Assembly (NCBI GenBank): GCA_039519185.1
Contig: CM076850.1
Span: 87,960,270 to 88,024,269, forward strand
Source of the DNA: Astragalus membranaceus
Taxonomy: Eukaryota > Streptophyta > Magnoliopsida > Fabales > Fabaceae
Direction of reading: 5' to 3'
Length of the DNA: 64,000 nucleotides
Below the pieces are notes generated by a model that did not search any database, was not told where the DNA came from, and worked only from the letters and a program-made list of their open reading frames with translations. The position numbers and the translations under genes were made by a program. Shown here one piece after another: positions 23,591-36,302 of this stretch (position 1 is the first letter of the stretch; every line of letters begins with the position of its first letter).

Positions 23591-26500
23591 TGTAGCGACC
23601 GAAGAATCCGGAGGAGGGATCCTTCGTTGCTTTTGAACAATGGAGCCGCCATCAATATTTATTTTTAGGAAAAACATTGAAAAAAACCTTTGTTTTTGGG
23701 TTCGGGGGTCGATTAAGTGCGGGGAAGGTACAAGCACCCCGCAACATCCTAAAAAGGTTACCTTTTAATTTAATGTGTAGAAAAATTAGTTTAAAGAAAA
23801 CACTTTAATTTACCTTTTTTTGTTATTTGCAAAAAAAAACGGAAAAGAAGACTTAATAAAAATTTTAGTTTTTTTTGCGCTCGACGGGAGTGGGCCCCCG
23901 CTCCTACGTATCTCCGGGTGCGATGGAGAAATCAAAGCTACGTAGTTCTTGGGTAGAAAATATTTGTGTGTTGGTATTTTTTTATTTATTGAAAAGTTTC
24001 TTGCGAAAACTAGAGACCGTTCATGGTGACCAAACAGAGAAATCCAGAGTGGTTGTCATTAATGGCTTATTCGGAAAAGAAGGTATTTATAGCGTTCAAA
24101 CAAGCGAGGCCCAGAGTGACCGCTATAGACAACCTATTTTTTTGCGCGAATTCGATTTTTCGAAAGAAAGAAAAAAACAAACGGTTCGGAAGCATCACGT
24201 TGTGGATAAAAGCGGAGTAGGTGATAAAAGGGGGGTGCAAATAATAGAGGAGTGGTATTAAAAGGGAGGTGTGAATAGCGTGACCAAATCGTTTTTTTTG
24301 GTGAACTAGGTTGTGTTTGAAAAGATGGGCTTGTAAAAAAAATGGATGGGTTTGCTGTTTTAAGAGAACGCGGGGTGCAAATAGCGTTTTGGTGCTTTTT
24401 TTTAAAAAAAGTTGCCGGGGGTGTAAATAGCGTTTTGGCTCTTTAAAAAATGGTTGCCGTGGGTGCAAATAGCGTTTTGACGCTAAAAAACGATTGATTG
24501 GTTTATTACCCTTTTTTACTATTCTACCCTAGAACGCGTGATTCTTGAAACGTTTTTTTTCCTAAAAAAAACCTAGACTAAACAAGTGGTATGAAGAAAA
24601 AATCTTTTGTTTTTTTTTTTGTCCTAGTTACTATTTAATAAAAGGGTACCTTGTTTGTTGTTTATTTGGAAGAATGGTCATTTGTTATATTTTTTTTTTA
24701 AAAAAAGGGGGTAGTGACATTAGTAACCATTTCTTTTAAGAAAATATTTTTTTTTAAAAAAGGGTTTATTTTTAATCCGAAAATAAAAAAAGGAATACAT
24801 TTTTTTATCACTTTTTTTTTAATCCGAAAAATAGTAATTGTTTAAAAAAAAAACAACACATTTTTTTTATCACTTTTTAATCCGAAAATTAGTAATTATT
24901 TATTAAAAAAAAGGCACAACATTTTTTTCACTTTCTTTTTTAATCCGAAAATCTAAAAACAATATAACAAACAACAAAATAAATAACAAATAGCAAAAAT
25001 ATAATATAAAAACAGCCTCTAAACTAATATATTTTTAAAAAATGTGACAACTAATATATTTTTTTTTTAGCACAGCAACTAAAAAGAACTAAAAAAGGCA
25101 AAATGTGACAATAATAATTAAAAACAGCAACTAATATTTTAAAAAAAACGTGAACAACAATAATTAAAATAAAAAAGGCAATGATAATATGAACAAAATT
25201 ACAATAACTAAAAAAAATACAAAAAAAAAGCAACAATACTATGAATTATTACATTTTGTACCTTGAACCAATCCAAGCTTTCTTCTTCGAATCTCTCAAT
25301 ACAACAAAAGTTTAAACTAAAAAAAATCTAAGAAGGAAGAAAAGAAAGGGGAAGAAAATTTTTCTAAAAGAAACTCTAAAAAATTTTCTTTCTTTCTTTG
25401 AAACCCTAGTTTTTTCAGAAAATTTTTCCCCCTTTTTTCTAAGAGTCAAATCCGTCTCTCACCTCTAAGTGGGGAACCCTATTTATACAAGAGAGAAAAA
25501 AGGCTTCTTCCATCTTCTGCTCCACTTCAACTACTCTTGGATAGTGATGATGATTTTTCTTGATATGATGGAGGTTTGGTGAAGGGGTATGGGTGTAGCA
25601 GAGGGAAAAAAGGATTGTTTCTATGAGAGGAGGGGGTAAAACCGTGGGTGAAAAAAAAAGGTTAATATTTAGGGTTTAAGTGAGGTGTGTGTGTGGAGAT
25701 TGGAGAAAGGAAGTAAAAAAAGGAGTTGGTGATGTGTTGGAGCCGTGGGGGATGGGGAGTGGTGAAGAAGAGAAGAAAAAAATGATGGAGAGGAGAGGGG
25801 TATGCGTGTATGTGTGTATGAGGGTGAGAGAGAGTGAAAATTTTTTTTGGTGTGTTGGAGAAGAGGGGTAGGTCGAATATGGCAAGAGTGAGAGGAAGGG
25901 AATTGTGATGTGAAGTGTGTGAGGGAGAAAGAGAGAAAGGAAGGTTGAGTGTGAGAGAGAGAGAGAGAGTGGGGTCGAATGGGGGAAGCGGTAAGGATAG
26001 AGGGAGGAGGCATAGGGAGTGAGAGAAAAGAGAGAGGGAGTGATGGGAAGGGTGGAGTGTATGGGGAAGTGGATGTGGGGAAGTGGGATTGAGAGTTCCA
26101 AGGAGGGAAAGAGAGGGGGTAGGTCGAATATGGGGGGGAAAAAGAGGAATGAACTTGGCTTGTTTTTAGGGTTAGGGGGGAATGGTTAAAAAAAGAAAAA
26201 AAAAGTTTATTATTTTTTTTTAAAAAAAGAAAGGGGTGGCCGAATTTTGAATGAGAGAGGGGGGAAAAATTAGGGTTTTGGTGGGAATTGGGTTATGGGT
26301 TGTGGGTTAGGAGGAGTTGGGTTATGGGTTGGATAGGAATTGGATTGGGCTAGCTATTTTTGCTGGGTTGGGCTTCCATGACAACACCTTATTATTTTTA
26401 AAAGACCCCCACTTCCCCTTTGCTTATTTTTGTCTCTTCACTTCTAATAAAAATATTTGTGGTGATTAAAACCCATAGCAATAGAAACAAGAAAATAATA

Positions 26501-26655
26501 CATGACATAAAAAAGATTATTATTTTTTTCAAAAATTAAAACTTGTAGCAAACTAAAAATAAAATAAAACATGGCATGGAAGGAAGAATATTATTTTTCT
26601 CAAAAAATAAATAAAATTTCTTTTTTTTTGGATAGGACAAAATTAGGGTATTACA
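23591..26655 (-). mobile_element. Solo LTR of an Ogre-like element with 5-bp target duplication
   Basis: On the minus strand it begins TGTAATACCCTAATTTTGTCC-like sequence (26655 inward) and ends CGGTCGCTACA (23591). These match the start and end of the LTRs at 40105-45321 and 50102-52652. CTAGG flanks it on both sides (23586-23590, 26656-26660). It is 3065 bp, without primer site or interior, so it is a recombination product. Low-complexity purine/pyrimidine tracts fill 25.6-26.3 kb. Confidence 0.88.
25480..25487 (-). promoter_or_regulatory. TATA box of the solo LTR
   Basis: Minus strand TATAAATA, at a position in the LTR comparable to the TATA boxes of the related LTRs. Confidence 0.5.
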
Positions 26656-26660
26656 CTAGG

Positions 26661-27380
26661 CAATGTGTTTTGGGTTGCTTTAGTGTTCGTAAAAAAATGT
26701 AAATGTTAAGATATGTAAAGTGTGTTCCTCAATAGTCAGTTTGCTAAAAAATAGTTTCATGACAAAATACGTAAAGTGTGATGATAAGCAATGTGTTTTA
26801 GGCTACTTTAATGTTCTGAAAAAACTAATTGTTCAAATAATCAATAAAATGCTACAATATTTATGTTAGAGGTTTTTGCTCCTTCAAGGTTCAACACTTT
26901 TTTAGATTACATATCTCTCCTAAGTTCCCTTCCTAATCCATGTTACTTTGAGAGATATTTCTGATCGCCGCCGTCGTTGTCATGTGATGCGTAATGAACC
27001 ACTGCCTCTTCATGTGGAATTTCCTCACCAACATGCCCATCAAGGAAACCCTAATCATCCTATTTTCATTAACTTAGATAAATAGGTGGAGAATGATGTT
27101 GAACATAGTTATGTTCTGCTATATTTGAATTATGCATCTTATGTCTTTTAACATTCTACTTAATATTATGACTATAGATTATGTGTATAGAACAATTTGT
27201 CTAAATTATGTTTGTACACTTTAACTTAGCTCTTAACCTCGCAATTGTCTTTTTTTATATATATTAACAAGACCTTTTCTTCTTACAATTTAGCTAATAA
27301 ATTTTTCTACTTGCACAATTATGTATTTACTATAGCTTTTACCCTGTGCAACACACGGGCCAAAGCACTAGTTTATTTTT
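26661..27380. other. Degenerate sequence ending in a Helitron-like terminus
   Basis: At 27342-27358 is a hairpin-forming CCCTGTGCAACACACGGG-like sequence, followed by CTAG (27368-27371) and T, matching a Helitron 3' end. Upstream are the repeated motifs noted before the solo LTR and a short GC-richer block at 26960-27060 that I cannot assign. Confidence 0.4.
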
Positions 27381-28603
27381 GGCTAAATACCAGTTTTGGT
27401 CCTTTATCTTTCCACTTAGTTTCACTTTGGTCATTTATTTGTTTTTGGTCCGTTTTGGTCATTTATCTTTCATTTTCATTTTCATTTCACTTTGGTCACT
27501 GCCGTTAGTTTTTTCTAACGGACGCCACGCTGGTAGTTAACTGCTGACGTGCCATCCATCTTCATTAAATGACGTGGCAAAAAAAATATTATTTAATTCC
27601 AATTCATAATAACACATCAACATTAAACTATTTTAATTGATAAAACAATTAAAACATTAAAACAATTATAAAATCTGGGTATTTCTCAGAAATTAATTAA
27701 AGTAAAACAGAATTAAAGCAAAGCTGAAAAAACAAAATCAGAAATTAATTCTGGAACGAAATCAGATCTGGAACGAAACAGATCTAGAACGAAATTTTCA
27801 AAAACGAAATTAATTCTAGAATACCTTCAGTCTTCTGCATCTTCATCATCATCATCATCATCAAAAACCCAACCCTAAAATAGATCTGAGATAAAACAGA
27901 AGAACAAAGAAGAAGAAAAATCGAAGAACAAAATCGTTGCAACCCAGATTGAAGAACAAAATTGAAGAACCTAGATTGAAGAAAATGGAAGAACAAAATC
28001 AAAGAACCCAGACTGAACAAAATCGAAGAAAAATCGAAGAACCCATATTGAACAAAATCGAAGAAAAATCGAAGAACAAAATCGAAGAACCCAGATTGAA
28101 GAAACGATGCAACCCTAAACCCAAAATCGTTGCAATCAGAAACGATGGACAACGAAAACGAAGAATCCAAGAAACGATTGAAACGAAGAAACGATTGAAG
28201 AAATGAAAATGAAGAAACGAAGAAACGATTGAAACGAGGAAACGAAGAAACGATTGAAGAAACGAAGAATCAAAACGGAACTGAGAAGAGGAACATGGTG
28301 ATGAAGATGGAAATGGGTATGAAGATGGAAACAGAACTGAACAAAAAGAACCCAGATTTTTTTTTTGTTTTCCTTAATTTGTTTTTGATTTAAACAAAAG
28401 AAAATGCGACATCATTAAATTATAATCCAGCTCAGTTTGACATTTAAGACGCCATGTCAGTAGTTAACTGACAGCGTGGCGTCCGTTAGAAAAAACTAAC
28501 GGCAGGAACCAACAAAATTGAAAGATAAAGAACCAAAAGGAAAAAAAAAGATAAAAAACCAAAGTGAAACATAGAGCAAAGATAAACGTCAAAGTGATAT
28601 TTA
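27381..28603. mobile_element. Non-autonomous long-TIR (Mutator-like) element
   Basis: About 200 bp at each end are inverted copies, starting GGCTAAATACC on the left. The best-conserved inner part is GCCGTTAGTTTTTTCTAACG and the bases next to it. Flanks contain the same 9-mer TTTATTTTT (27372-27380, 28604-28612), but that string is low complexity. The interior is a purine-rich array of GAAGAAC / AAATCGAAGAA repeats (27930-28300) with no real gene. Confidence 0.72.
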
Positions 28604-28697
28604 TTTATTTTTTAAATTTATCATAGCACTAAGCATCTAGAAAATGCGGGCACGTGACTCTCAACAATTTTCTTGTTCCCCAAGTCTGGCGCGCACC

Positions 28698-28769
28698 TTC
28701 GAGAATCCGTTCCAACCGAATATCTCAGCTCTGGAACCTTCTGGATCTTTTTCCAGCACCTTCTAGTTC
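28698..28769 (+). promoter_or_regulatory. Heat-shock element cluster upstream of the small HSP gene
   Basis: TTCGAGAATCCGTTCC (28698-28713), GGAACCTTCTGGAT (28733-28746, a GAA-TTC-GA phased element) and TTCCAGCACCTTCTAGTTC (28751-28769) are alternating GAA/TTC units, the binding sites of heat-shock factors. They lie about 130-200 bases before the ATG. No TATA box is obvious. Confidence 0.75.
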
Positions 28770-28899
28770 GTCCCATCCACTCCCCTCAAATAGCACCCAC
28801 AGTCCCCCTCCATCCCTCACACACAGAATCTCACAACTCACTCTCCAATCCAAAGCAATCTTCGTTCTCAATCCTCACTCACAGTTCGCTTCAATCTCA

Positions 28900-29690
28900 A
28901 TGGCATCCTCTCTTGCACTGAAACGCCTCCTCTCCTCCACTCCCCTCGCCAAGTCTCTTCTTCGCCCCGTCGCCTCCTCCGCTTCCCGCTCCTTCAACAC
29001 CAACGCTATGCGCCAGTACGACGAACACGCCGATGACCGCAACATCGACGTCGATAATCGCTCCGATCGTTCTCGCATTTCTCGCCGCGACGACTTCTTC
29101 TCAGGTAGTAGTAATCACTCTCTATGACCTAATCATTATTTCAATCCATTCTCCATGATCTCCATTTCTCATATTGAATCAGTGAAAGTATTGTTACTGC
29201 AACATTTTCGTATTATTTCGCGTGATTTCTCATTTAGTATGCTTAATTTCTCGTTTATTTTGTTGTAGATGTATTCGATCCACTTTTTCCATCTAGGAGT
29301 CTGAGTCAGGTTTTGAACATGGTGGATCAATTGATGGACAATCCGTTCCTTTCTGCTTCGCGTGGAATTGGAGCAGGAGTTCGTCGAGGCTGGGATGCAA
29401 GAGAGACAGAGGATGCTCTGCATCTTCGAGTTGACATGCCTGGGCTTGGCAAGGAAGATGTGAAGATCTCGGTGGAGCAGAATACTCTCACTATTAAAGG
29501 TGAAGGTGCTAAGGAAAGTGGTGATGAAGAGGAAGGAGCTCGTCGTTACACTAGTAGAATTGATTTGCCTGATAAGCTTTACAAGGTTGATCAAATTAAA
29601 GCTGAGATGAAGAATGGTGTGCTTAAAGTTGTTGTGCCTAAAATGAAGGAAGAAGAGAGGAGCGATGTGTTCAATGTTAAGATTGAGTAG
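28900..29690 (+). CDS. HSP22: Mitochondrial small heat-shock protein (HSP22/HSP23-like)
   Basis: An ATP-independent chaperone of the mitochondrial matrix that holds unfolding proteins under heat. Two exons, 28900-29104 and 29269-29690, with a GT-AG intron in the Asp69 codon, give 208 residues, normal for the family. Residues 1 to about 45 are a presequence rich in Ser, Ala, Arg and Leu with no acidic residue, followed by a polar linker. The alpha-crystallin domain runs from about Trp110 to the end: RETEDALHLRVDMPGLGKEDV, the short beta strand ISVEQNTLTIKGEG, and NGVLKVVVPK, which holds the GVL signature. The protein ends NVKIE. It is very like pea mitochondrial HSP22. Heat-shock elements upstream support heat induction. 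The start fits the targeting peptide and follows a pyrimidine-rich leader. No damage is seen. Confidence 0.96.
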
Positions 29691-29895
29691 AGTAAACCTT
29701 TCTATTTTTCTTTGATGCTATTTCCCCTTTTTTATGAGGTGATGGATCTAGGTAGATATGATAGGTTTTGATTTTGAATTGTGTTGCGTTGTCAATCTCT
29801 GAGTTCAAGTTTTCGTTTGTAATAATTAGTTGAAAAGTAATGAATGAGCTTTGTTGTCGTTGCTTAGCGGCCTGCAATATAAGTTTTAGATTTAA

Positions 29896-29922
29896 CTAGT
29901 AACGTGCCCGTGTATACGCCGG
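29896..29922 (-). mobile_element. Possible Helitron-like 3' end, reverse orientation
   Basis: On the minus strand a GTATAC-centred hairpin (29907-29922) is followed by CTAG (29899-29896) and T. Weaker than the two similar ends at 18.1 and 27.4 kb; no opposite end was found. Confidence 0.35.
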
Positions 29923-30659
29923 ACGATTGCGTTACGTGTAGTATGACGAGCACTCCAATCAAAATTAAAAAAATAGAGGTTAAAAATAGTAAATACAATA
30001 AAGAGCATCACCAGTAATAAAAAATGGAAAATAACATAAACTTTGCGGTAGAAAAAAATATCATTGAAATCTATTGGCTAGTGTTTCTACAAATCAAATA
30101 AAAATGAAGTTTTTTTTTGGTATTTAAAAATCAAGTATTTTATTAATTGTGAAATTACTGCCAAGTGAAAAGGATTTGGTTCTAAATATTGGGTCTATGT
30201 CCTTAGTGAAATCCAACAACTAAATGCCTGCAAATCAAAATGCATCTCCCTAAAACTTGGTTCTCCATTCACCTAGGTCTTCTTTGGGTACCACCGAAAT
30301 AATGCAAAATGGCTCAAAGTTTTTAAAATTGACAAATAGAAGAAATACTGGTATGAATTCAAAGGGCAGCAAGAAAGACAAACAGAAGAAATAGTCATAT
30401 AAATACTAATATAAAATGGCTAGTGTGTCATGACAAACAAATAAAATAAGGAATACTATTAACGTACTCACAACCCTGTCATCTTGTTCAGGATTCCTCA
30501 ACTCATTTTTTAATGTGTCAGCTCAAAATGAACAAAATACAATGTTTAAGTTGATGCCAGTACTTGTTAGGAGCTTCGACATGAGTTTCATCGTGTTTGA
30601 ACAAAACACCATTAGTAAATAGTGTTTAGTAATTTGAAAATACATCATATTATAGATTG

Positions 30660-30770
30660 TTATTCCTCAATGGGGATTTACTTGAAGAAGTGTACATGAA
30701 ACTTCCTTTGGGGTATCCAAGCAAGGGGGAAAACTTGGTTTGCAAACTCAACAAATCCCTGTATGGGTTG
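30660..30770 (+). pseudogene. Copia reverse transcriptase fragment
   Basis: An open stretch of 37 codons reads FLNGDLLEEVYMKLP, then GYPSKGENLVCKLNKSLYGL, the conserved block just before the YVDD site of copia RTs. Both sides lose similarity at once. It comes from a different copia lineage than the one at the left edge. Confidence 0.88.
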
Positions 30771-31787
30771 ATACCTGATCAATATAAGTTGAAGATATGA
30801 ATGAAATGGTTATAAGCTACTGCTTATAATAATTTGAAGATATATCAAACCTTAAAAAGGTGCAACCAAGCTAGTTTTTAAGTCTCGTAGGGACAAATCG
30901 AAGACATGGCTACATATATCTTGGCATGATTTACAAAGTTCTTTGATTATTAAGAAGTGGTGAGAGATAAATTAAGCAAAAACTCCCGATAACAACCTTC
31001 TAAATGCATTTCCTTGGTATTCTAGACATAAGCTATATAAGTGTTGCTAAAATACTAAGGACCTGCTAAACCCATTAGAAATAGAGATAATAATCAAAAT
31101 TGGATGTAAAGTTAATATTTATTATATCAAACTTGGCAAAACCAAAATCAAGAGAAGGACAAAAGTACATTTCAAAGCTATATTTTCAGTATAGAGATAA
31201 TGCTTACCGGTTAGAATCCTCGTGTAAATTCTAAATTGTGCTAGTGATTGGATTTGTTTTTTCCTGTAAAACACAACAATTCTCCAATCACCTAAATCTG
31301 TGAATGCATGTCATGCTGCATTCACCAATCAAAAAGGAACCTATACAAAAAAGGAAAAATGATGTGTGTTTAGAAACAAAGGCAAGTATCAAAAAGAAAA
31401 AGTAAAATGCAAGTCATAAGAAGACCTATCGCAGAAAATTTTCTGGTTTACCTTGTCATCCTCTCAATGAAGCTCACGTTCAAATAAACTTAAGATATTG
31501 CTTAGGAAAGAATACTTCTCCAATTGAAAAGTATTTTGTACATATAAGGCATGTTGGGATGGATGAATGAAAAGTAGCCCAATTATAGAAAAAAACTATG
31601 GTGCAAATTCCTTGATTACATCCATCACAACACCTCAAACTTCCACTTGTTCCTATCAATGAAACTAACTTCCACTGAGAAAATAAAACATATATAATAT
31701 TATATATCCAAGTTGGACCTCAAACTTTGTAGCTACAACTAATCCCATCAATTGCTTTCTAATAAAATCATTTTTATCAACATAATT

Positions 31788-31904
31788 GAGGGAAGTTCTC
31801 TTTAGGCCCATGCATGAGGGAAGTTCTCTTTAGGCCTCATTCTTTCCAATGAATTTAAATGAAGATATCTATACCCCATGCATGAGGGAAGTTCTCTTTA
31901 GGCC
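31788..31904 (+). repeat. Three copies of a 21-bp motif
   Basis: GAGGGAAGTTCTCTTTAGGC at 31788, 31816 and 31884, the last two preceded by CCCATGCAT. Confidence 0.85.
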
Positions 31905-33480
31905 CAACACAAAAATAAGATATATTGTCTGCAGAGTATAACTTCTAAGCCTAGTAGAAGAACATATAAAGTGGTATTCATAGTCAATAAGAATCTACAG
32001 TCCTAAAAGCTGAACATTATTAAGTAAAGGCTCAAACCACAATACATAGGCAGTTCTCAACCATCCATGTGTGACAGAACCTTCACCATCAACACTCCCT
32101 CGACCATTGCCTTATGACCAGGATGACATCAGCTCTACACAACAACTAAAATACAACAGAAGGTTTGAATGAAAAGGGGATGATGAGGAACCAATCAAAT
32201 CAATGGAAATAGGCATCAAAAGACTTGTAATAACAGGGGATTGCTAAATTTTTATTTAAAGCTAACTTTATATTATCAAAATAGAAGAAACAATAGAGAT
32301 GAAAGAATAATAAAAGAACATCACCTTAACTCAGAACCTTGGGCACTTTTGAATGTCCAAAACTGTAAATGTGCTTAAAGGAAACAACAAAACCTAAGAA
32401 CACTTAAACAAAAACAAAATCAAAATCAGAAGCTAGGCACTACTCATAAGTTTGGTTTGCATGATACCAAACATATAGAGTTTAATAAGTCAGATAAAAC
32501 CAAGTAATAGAAAGATTCATAAGATGAAACTATAAAAGGAACAAAATTGTCTAGTACCTAAACATTATAGTCACAGTAAGAAGCTTGTAATGTGCTGCAC
32601 CAAACCACTTTCATTAGCATAAAAAAAAAACAAATCATCATGAATGCATAATCATAGATTGAATTGATGAAAAAGTTTTGATCCAAAAAAATAAAGTATA
32701 AAAACAATATGCAAAAAAAAAATATCAAAACAAAATAGACATATTCTTATGTTTTTGCCTCTTACCATTTTTGTCTCTAGCTCTAACTCTTCCCCACCAT
32801 TTACCAAATCACTCCAATATGCAACTCCTGCACAGACACAGTAAGGGCATTTGGAGCTGTATGATCAAAGAATTGATATGTTGTGACAATTCAACTTACA
32901 TGTAAGAGGTGAAACCAATAAGAAATCCAACAGAAACTTTATTATTTGACTATCATTGTAAGACATGGTTGATTTCACAACTATCACATATTTGATATCT
33001 CAAGATTCTCAGCCAATATTGGTACATAACATATTGAAGTAAGAAAAAAGTATAAAATCTGTGCTAAATTGCATAGTTTGAAAGTATAAGTGTCTACTAC
33101 AAACTGAGTGACTTTCTTGTCTACGGGGACTAAATGCGTTTATGAATGTATTGATCTCGGAGCTAATGTTAACTTACGGTACAAATGTTTCACACATACA
33201 TACATATCTAATATTAACATCAATGCCAATCTACTATACCTCCAAGTGTAGTGGATCCCACCCCTTCCCATACTTCACTGAACTCCAATTCCTCATTATC
33301 AACACCTTCCCTGTCGTAGTCCCACCTTCTCCAATTTCTCAATAAAATCAGTAAAACAAAACACTAAACAGAATGAAATTGAAATTGGAAAACCGAAACA
33401 AAAATTTGAGGAAGATGAAATTCAAAAAATCCTAAACAGAATCAAATTAGAGAAATAAAGTACCAAAATGAAGAAATCAA

Positions 33481-33536
33481 TGTCAGACAGATTCTACAAA
33501 GCTTAACATGTCAGACAGATTCTACAAAGTTTAACA
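33481..33536 (+). repeat. 28-bp tandem duplication
   Basis: Two units beginning TGTCAGACAGATTCTACAAA, with a single difference. Confidence 0.9.
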
Positions 33537-35863
33537 AAGTTTATAACTGAGGGTATTGAAATAGCAGCAGATTCTACAAAGAAAGTCTTTTACTCGTCTA
33601 CTTTTCCAAGAGAGCAGTTTCCCTATGTACTTAAACATTCAGCTCTTTCAAGATAGACACTCACAACCTTTGTACCAATTTACACAAATTGGCCCTTAAG
33701 AATGAAGCCTTGAATGAAAAGGTTAAGAAGTTTAAGCAACATACCTGCACATACTAATGAAGTGAACAACATTTCTATGCATGTTTTGGACTCTTCTAAT
33801 TTAAATGATACTCTAGCATTTGTTCACAAACTATAGAAAAGATACCCCAGCCAAAAAACAGAGGGAAAGGAAGCCATTTAAGCAGATCTATAGTCATATT
33901 TCAGTAACAGCCAATTACAGACTTACAGTCATATTTAAACTGCAGCTACACATTTGTTATACCTGTCAACGTTCCCGTCGCCACTCCCCGTCCCAGCTCC
34001 CCGTCGCCGATGCGGCGTTGCCGCCACCAATCCCTTTCTCGGTGCCACCCCGCCCTTGAAAATTTATACCAGCAAAAATCACAATAGAAATTACTTGAAA
34101 ACACACTTTGATTATTGCATCCAAGTGGTTAAACACAATCATGGTGAAGTTTGGAATAGGAACAATCATGAAGCAACAATCATAAATATATTGAAGTTTG
34201 CATCCACTACTTCTTATTTAAATAAATCTATGTAGCTTTTCATTATGCAGCTACTCAGATAAGATTGTTGAAGCATCCTACTCAGATAAATCTGATTCAG
34301 AAATTTTTATTTAGAAAGATTTTCTCTGATGAATATCAGAGTAGGAGATGGGCATTTACATAAGAAAAGTTGAAGTGAAAATAGTGGAACAATAACTATG
34401 GTAAACATCAACCACTTATCTATGTTTGAAGTTAACACAAAATACGCTTCTGCACGAAAATTCAGCTTATCTCTCAATAAGCTATAGCAAAAACCAGTTA
34501 ATAAGAAGCTTCTCAGAATTACAATTCCTACCAACCAATGGTGATGCAAATTTTGATGCAATGCTTTTGCCATCCTGAACCAAGATAATAAAGAAGCTAA
34601 TAAGAATATATGCAACCATCATGACCAGGAAGGAAAATTAGTCCATATTCAGTACATGCTATGAATCCTCCCAAATGAGCATATTATAGTCCATAGTATT
34701 TCCGGTGCCTTTTCAAAATCCTTTAATGCATATCTCTACACTCACACTCACAGTCAAAGCAGGGAAGCAATTAGATACATTACCTTACTTTTGGAGTGGT
34801 CATCTGATTCGTTCTTCTACCTTCAGCAAGGTACAATCATTTTAGTGTCAATACACACAATTTACTTTGGCCAAATTATCTTCACAAACCTTCCCGTCAT
34901 TTTAGTGTCAATAGACATAATTTAATTTGTCAAAAGTCAGTGACTATGAATCAAGAGTGTGAAAGGCATAAACCATTCCCATTGCATTCAGTAGTAGCCA
35001 TAAAAAACAATTAACTTCAAAGGCTATAAATCAATTAACAGCAAAAATAAACAAAAAATCAGAGGAACAGTTCCAATCAGAAATTTTGACAACTGAGAGA
35101 AGACAAAATTTGTAAGTCAGTGAGAGAAGTCAGAGGAAACCACAAACTTCTAGTTCCAGAAAAACAAACACATACCTGTAATGAACGGTTAGGGTTTTGT
35201 TGAATTTCTCTCCTCAAAGTTGTGCCTTTCACAAATAACAAACCTAATAACAGCAAAAATCAAACACAAAAAAGTAAGAGGAAATTTTGAGAACTGAGAG
35301 AAGAAAAACCACAACCTATTTTATTGCAAATCAGTACCTATGAACAGAAAAAAAATTAGGAAATCAGATGAACATCTATTTTATTGCAAATCAGAAGAAA
35401 AAAGAAAGCTTAATACCTTTTTTTAGCGACTTCCAGATCCGAAATTGAGGGGTTTAGGTTTTTGCTCAAAAATATAGAAGAAGAAGAGGGTAGAAGAGAG
35501 AAGAGAAAGAAGGGAGATCGAGACTGAGAGGTGAGACTGAGAGATTGTGAGAGCAGAGAGAAGAGAGCGAATGTGAGAAAAAATTGAGTGGGGGAACAAA
35601 CAGAGCAGAGAGAAGAGACCGAGAGTAGAGCAAAAGAGAAAGATGAGAGGTTGGGTTCCATTGCTGAGAAGATGAGGGGTTGAGGGATGAGAGAAAAAAG
35701 AGAGATCGAGAGAGATGATGGAAGTTTGTTTAATTAACATTGCCATTCGAATTGTTTGGGAAGAAAATGACAAATGTACCCCTTAATTAGATGATTTTCT
35801 AGTTTAAAATCAAATCAAACAGTGTAAAAATCGAATCAAAACTGCCCCAGGAACACTCTAAAT

Positions 35864-35990
35864 TAGAGCCGTCAATTTGGCCCTAGAGCCGTCAATTTGG
35901 CCCATGTGGGCAAGCCGTCAATTTGGCCCATGTGGGCAAGCCGTCAATTTGGCCCTAGAGCCGTCAATTTGGCCCATGTGGGCAAGCCCA
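35864..35990 (+). repeat. Tandem AGCCGTCAATTTGGCC repeat
   Basis: Five copies of the terminal motif in direct orientation, alternating with CTAG or CATGTGGGCA spacers: an amplified transposon end. Confidence 0.85.
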
Positions 35991-36302
35991 ACCCTAACCT
36001 CAATGGCCCATGGGACAAAAGATCTATGGGCCCAAAAGCCCACATTTCAAAAGCCCACAGAGCCTCCAAGGCCCTTAATTTTCATGTTTTTGCAATGAAA
36101 CTGAAAATTACCTATGGACCTATGTGTGCTTCGACCTAGGCCAGCCCATGAGCCCTAAAAATTTATTTACTTTTTTAAAAAAAACTGGAAATTATAAATT
36201 CTCTCGTTGTCCTTCGTTAGTCTTGAAAACTAAAATGAATTTTGGTATTTAATTACCTGAAGACACAACAGAAATGCTTGTATACCAAATGGAAAACGTT
36301 TT

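Larger units (their letters stand above)
29923..35863. other. Gene-poor AT-rich region
   Basis: No host gene is visible. Contents noted separately are a copia RT scrap and two short tandem repeats. A GC-rich patch at 33965-34060 (CCCGTCGCC repeats) and a minus-strand CT-rich block at 35440-35720 resemble captured promoter or UTR sequence but show no conserved protein. Confidence 0.5.

Noticed and set aside
25669..26101. Ser/Pro/Thr/His-rich minus-strand frames
   Set aside because: They reflect a purine-rich low-complexity tract within the solo LTR.
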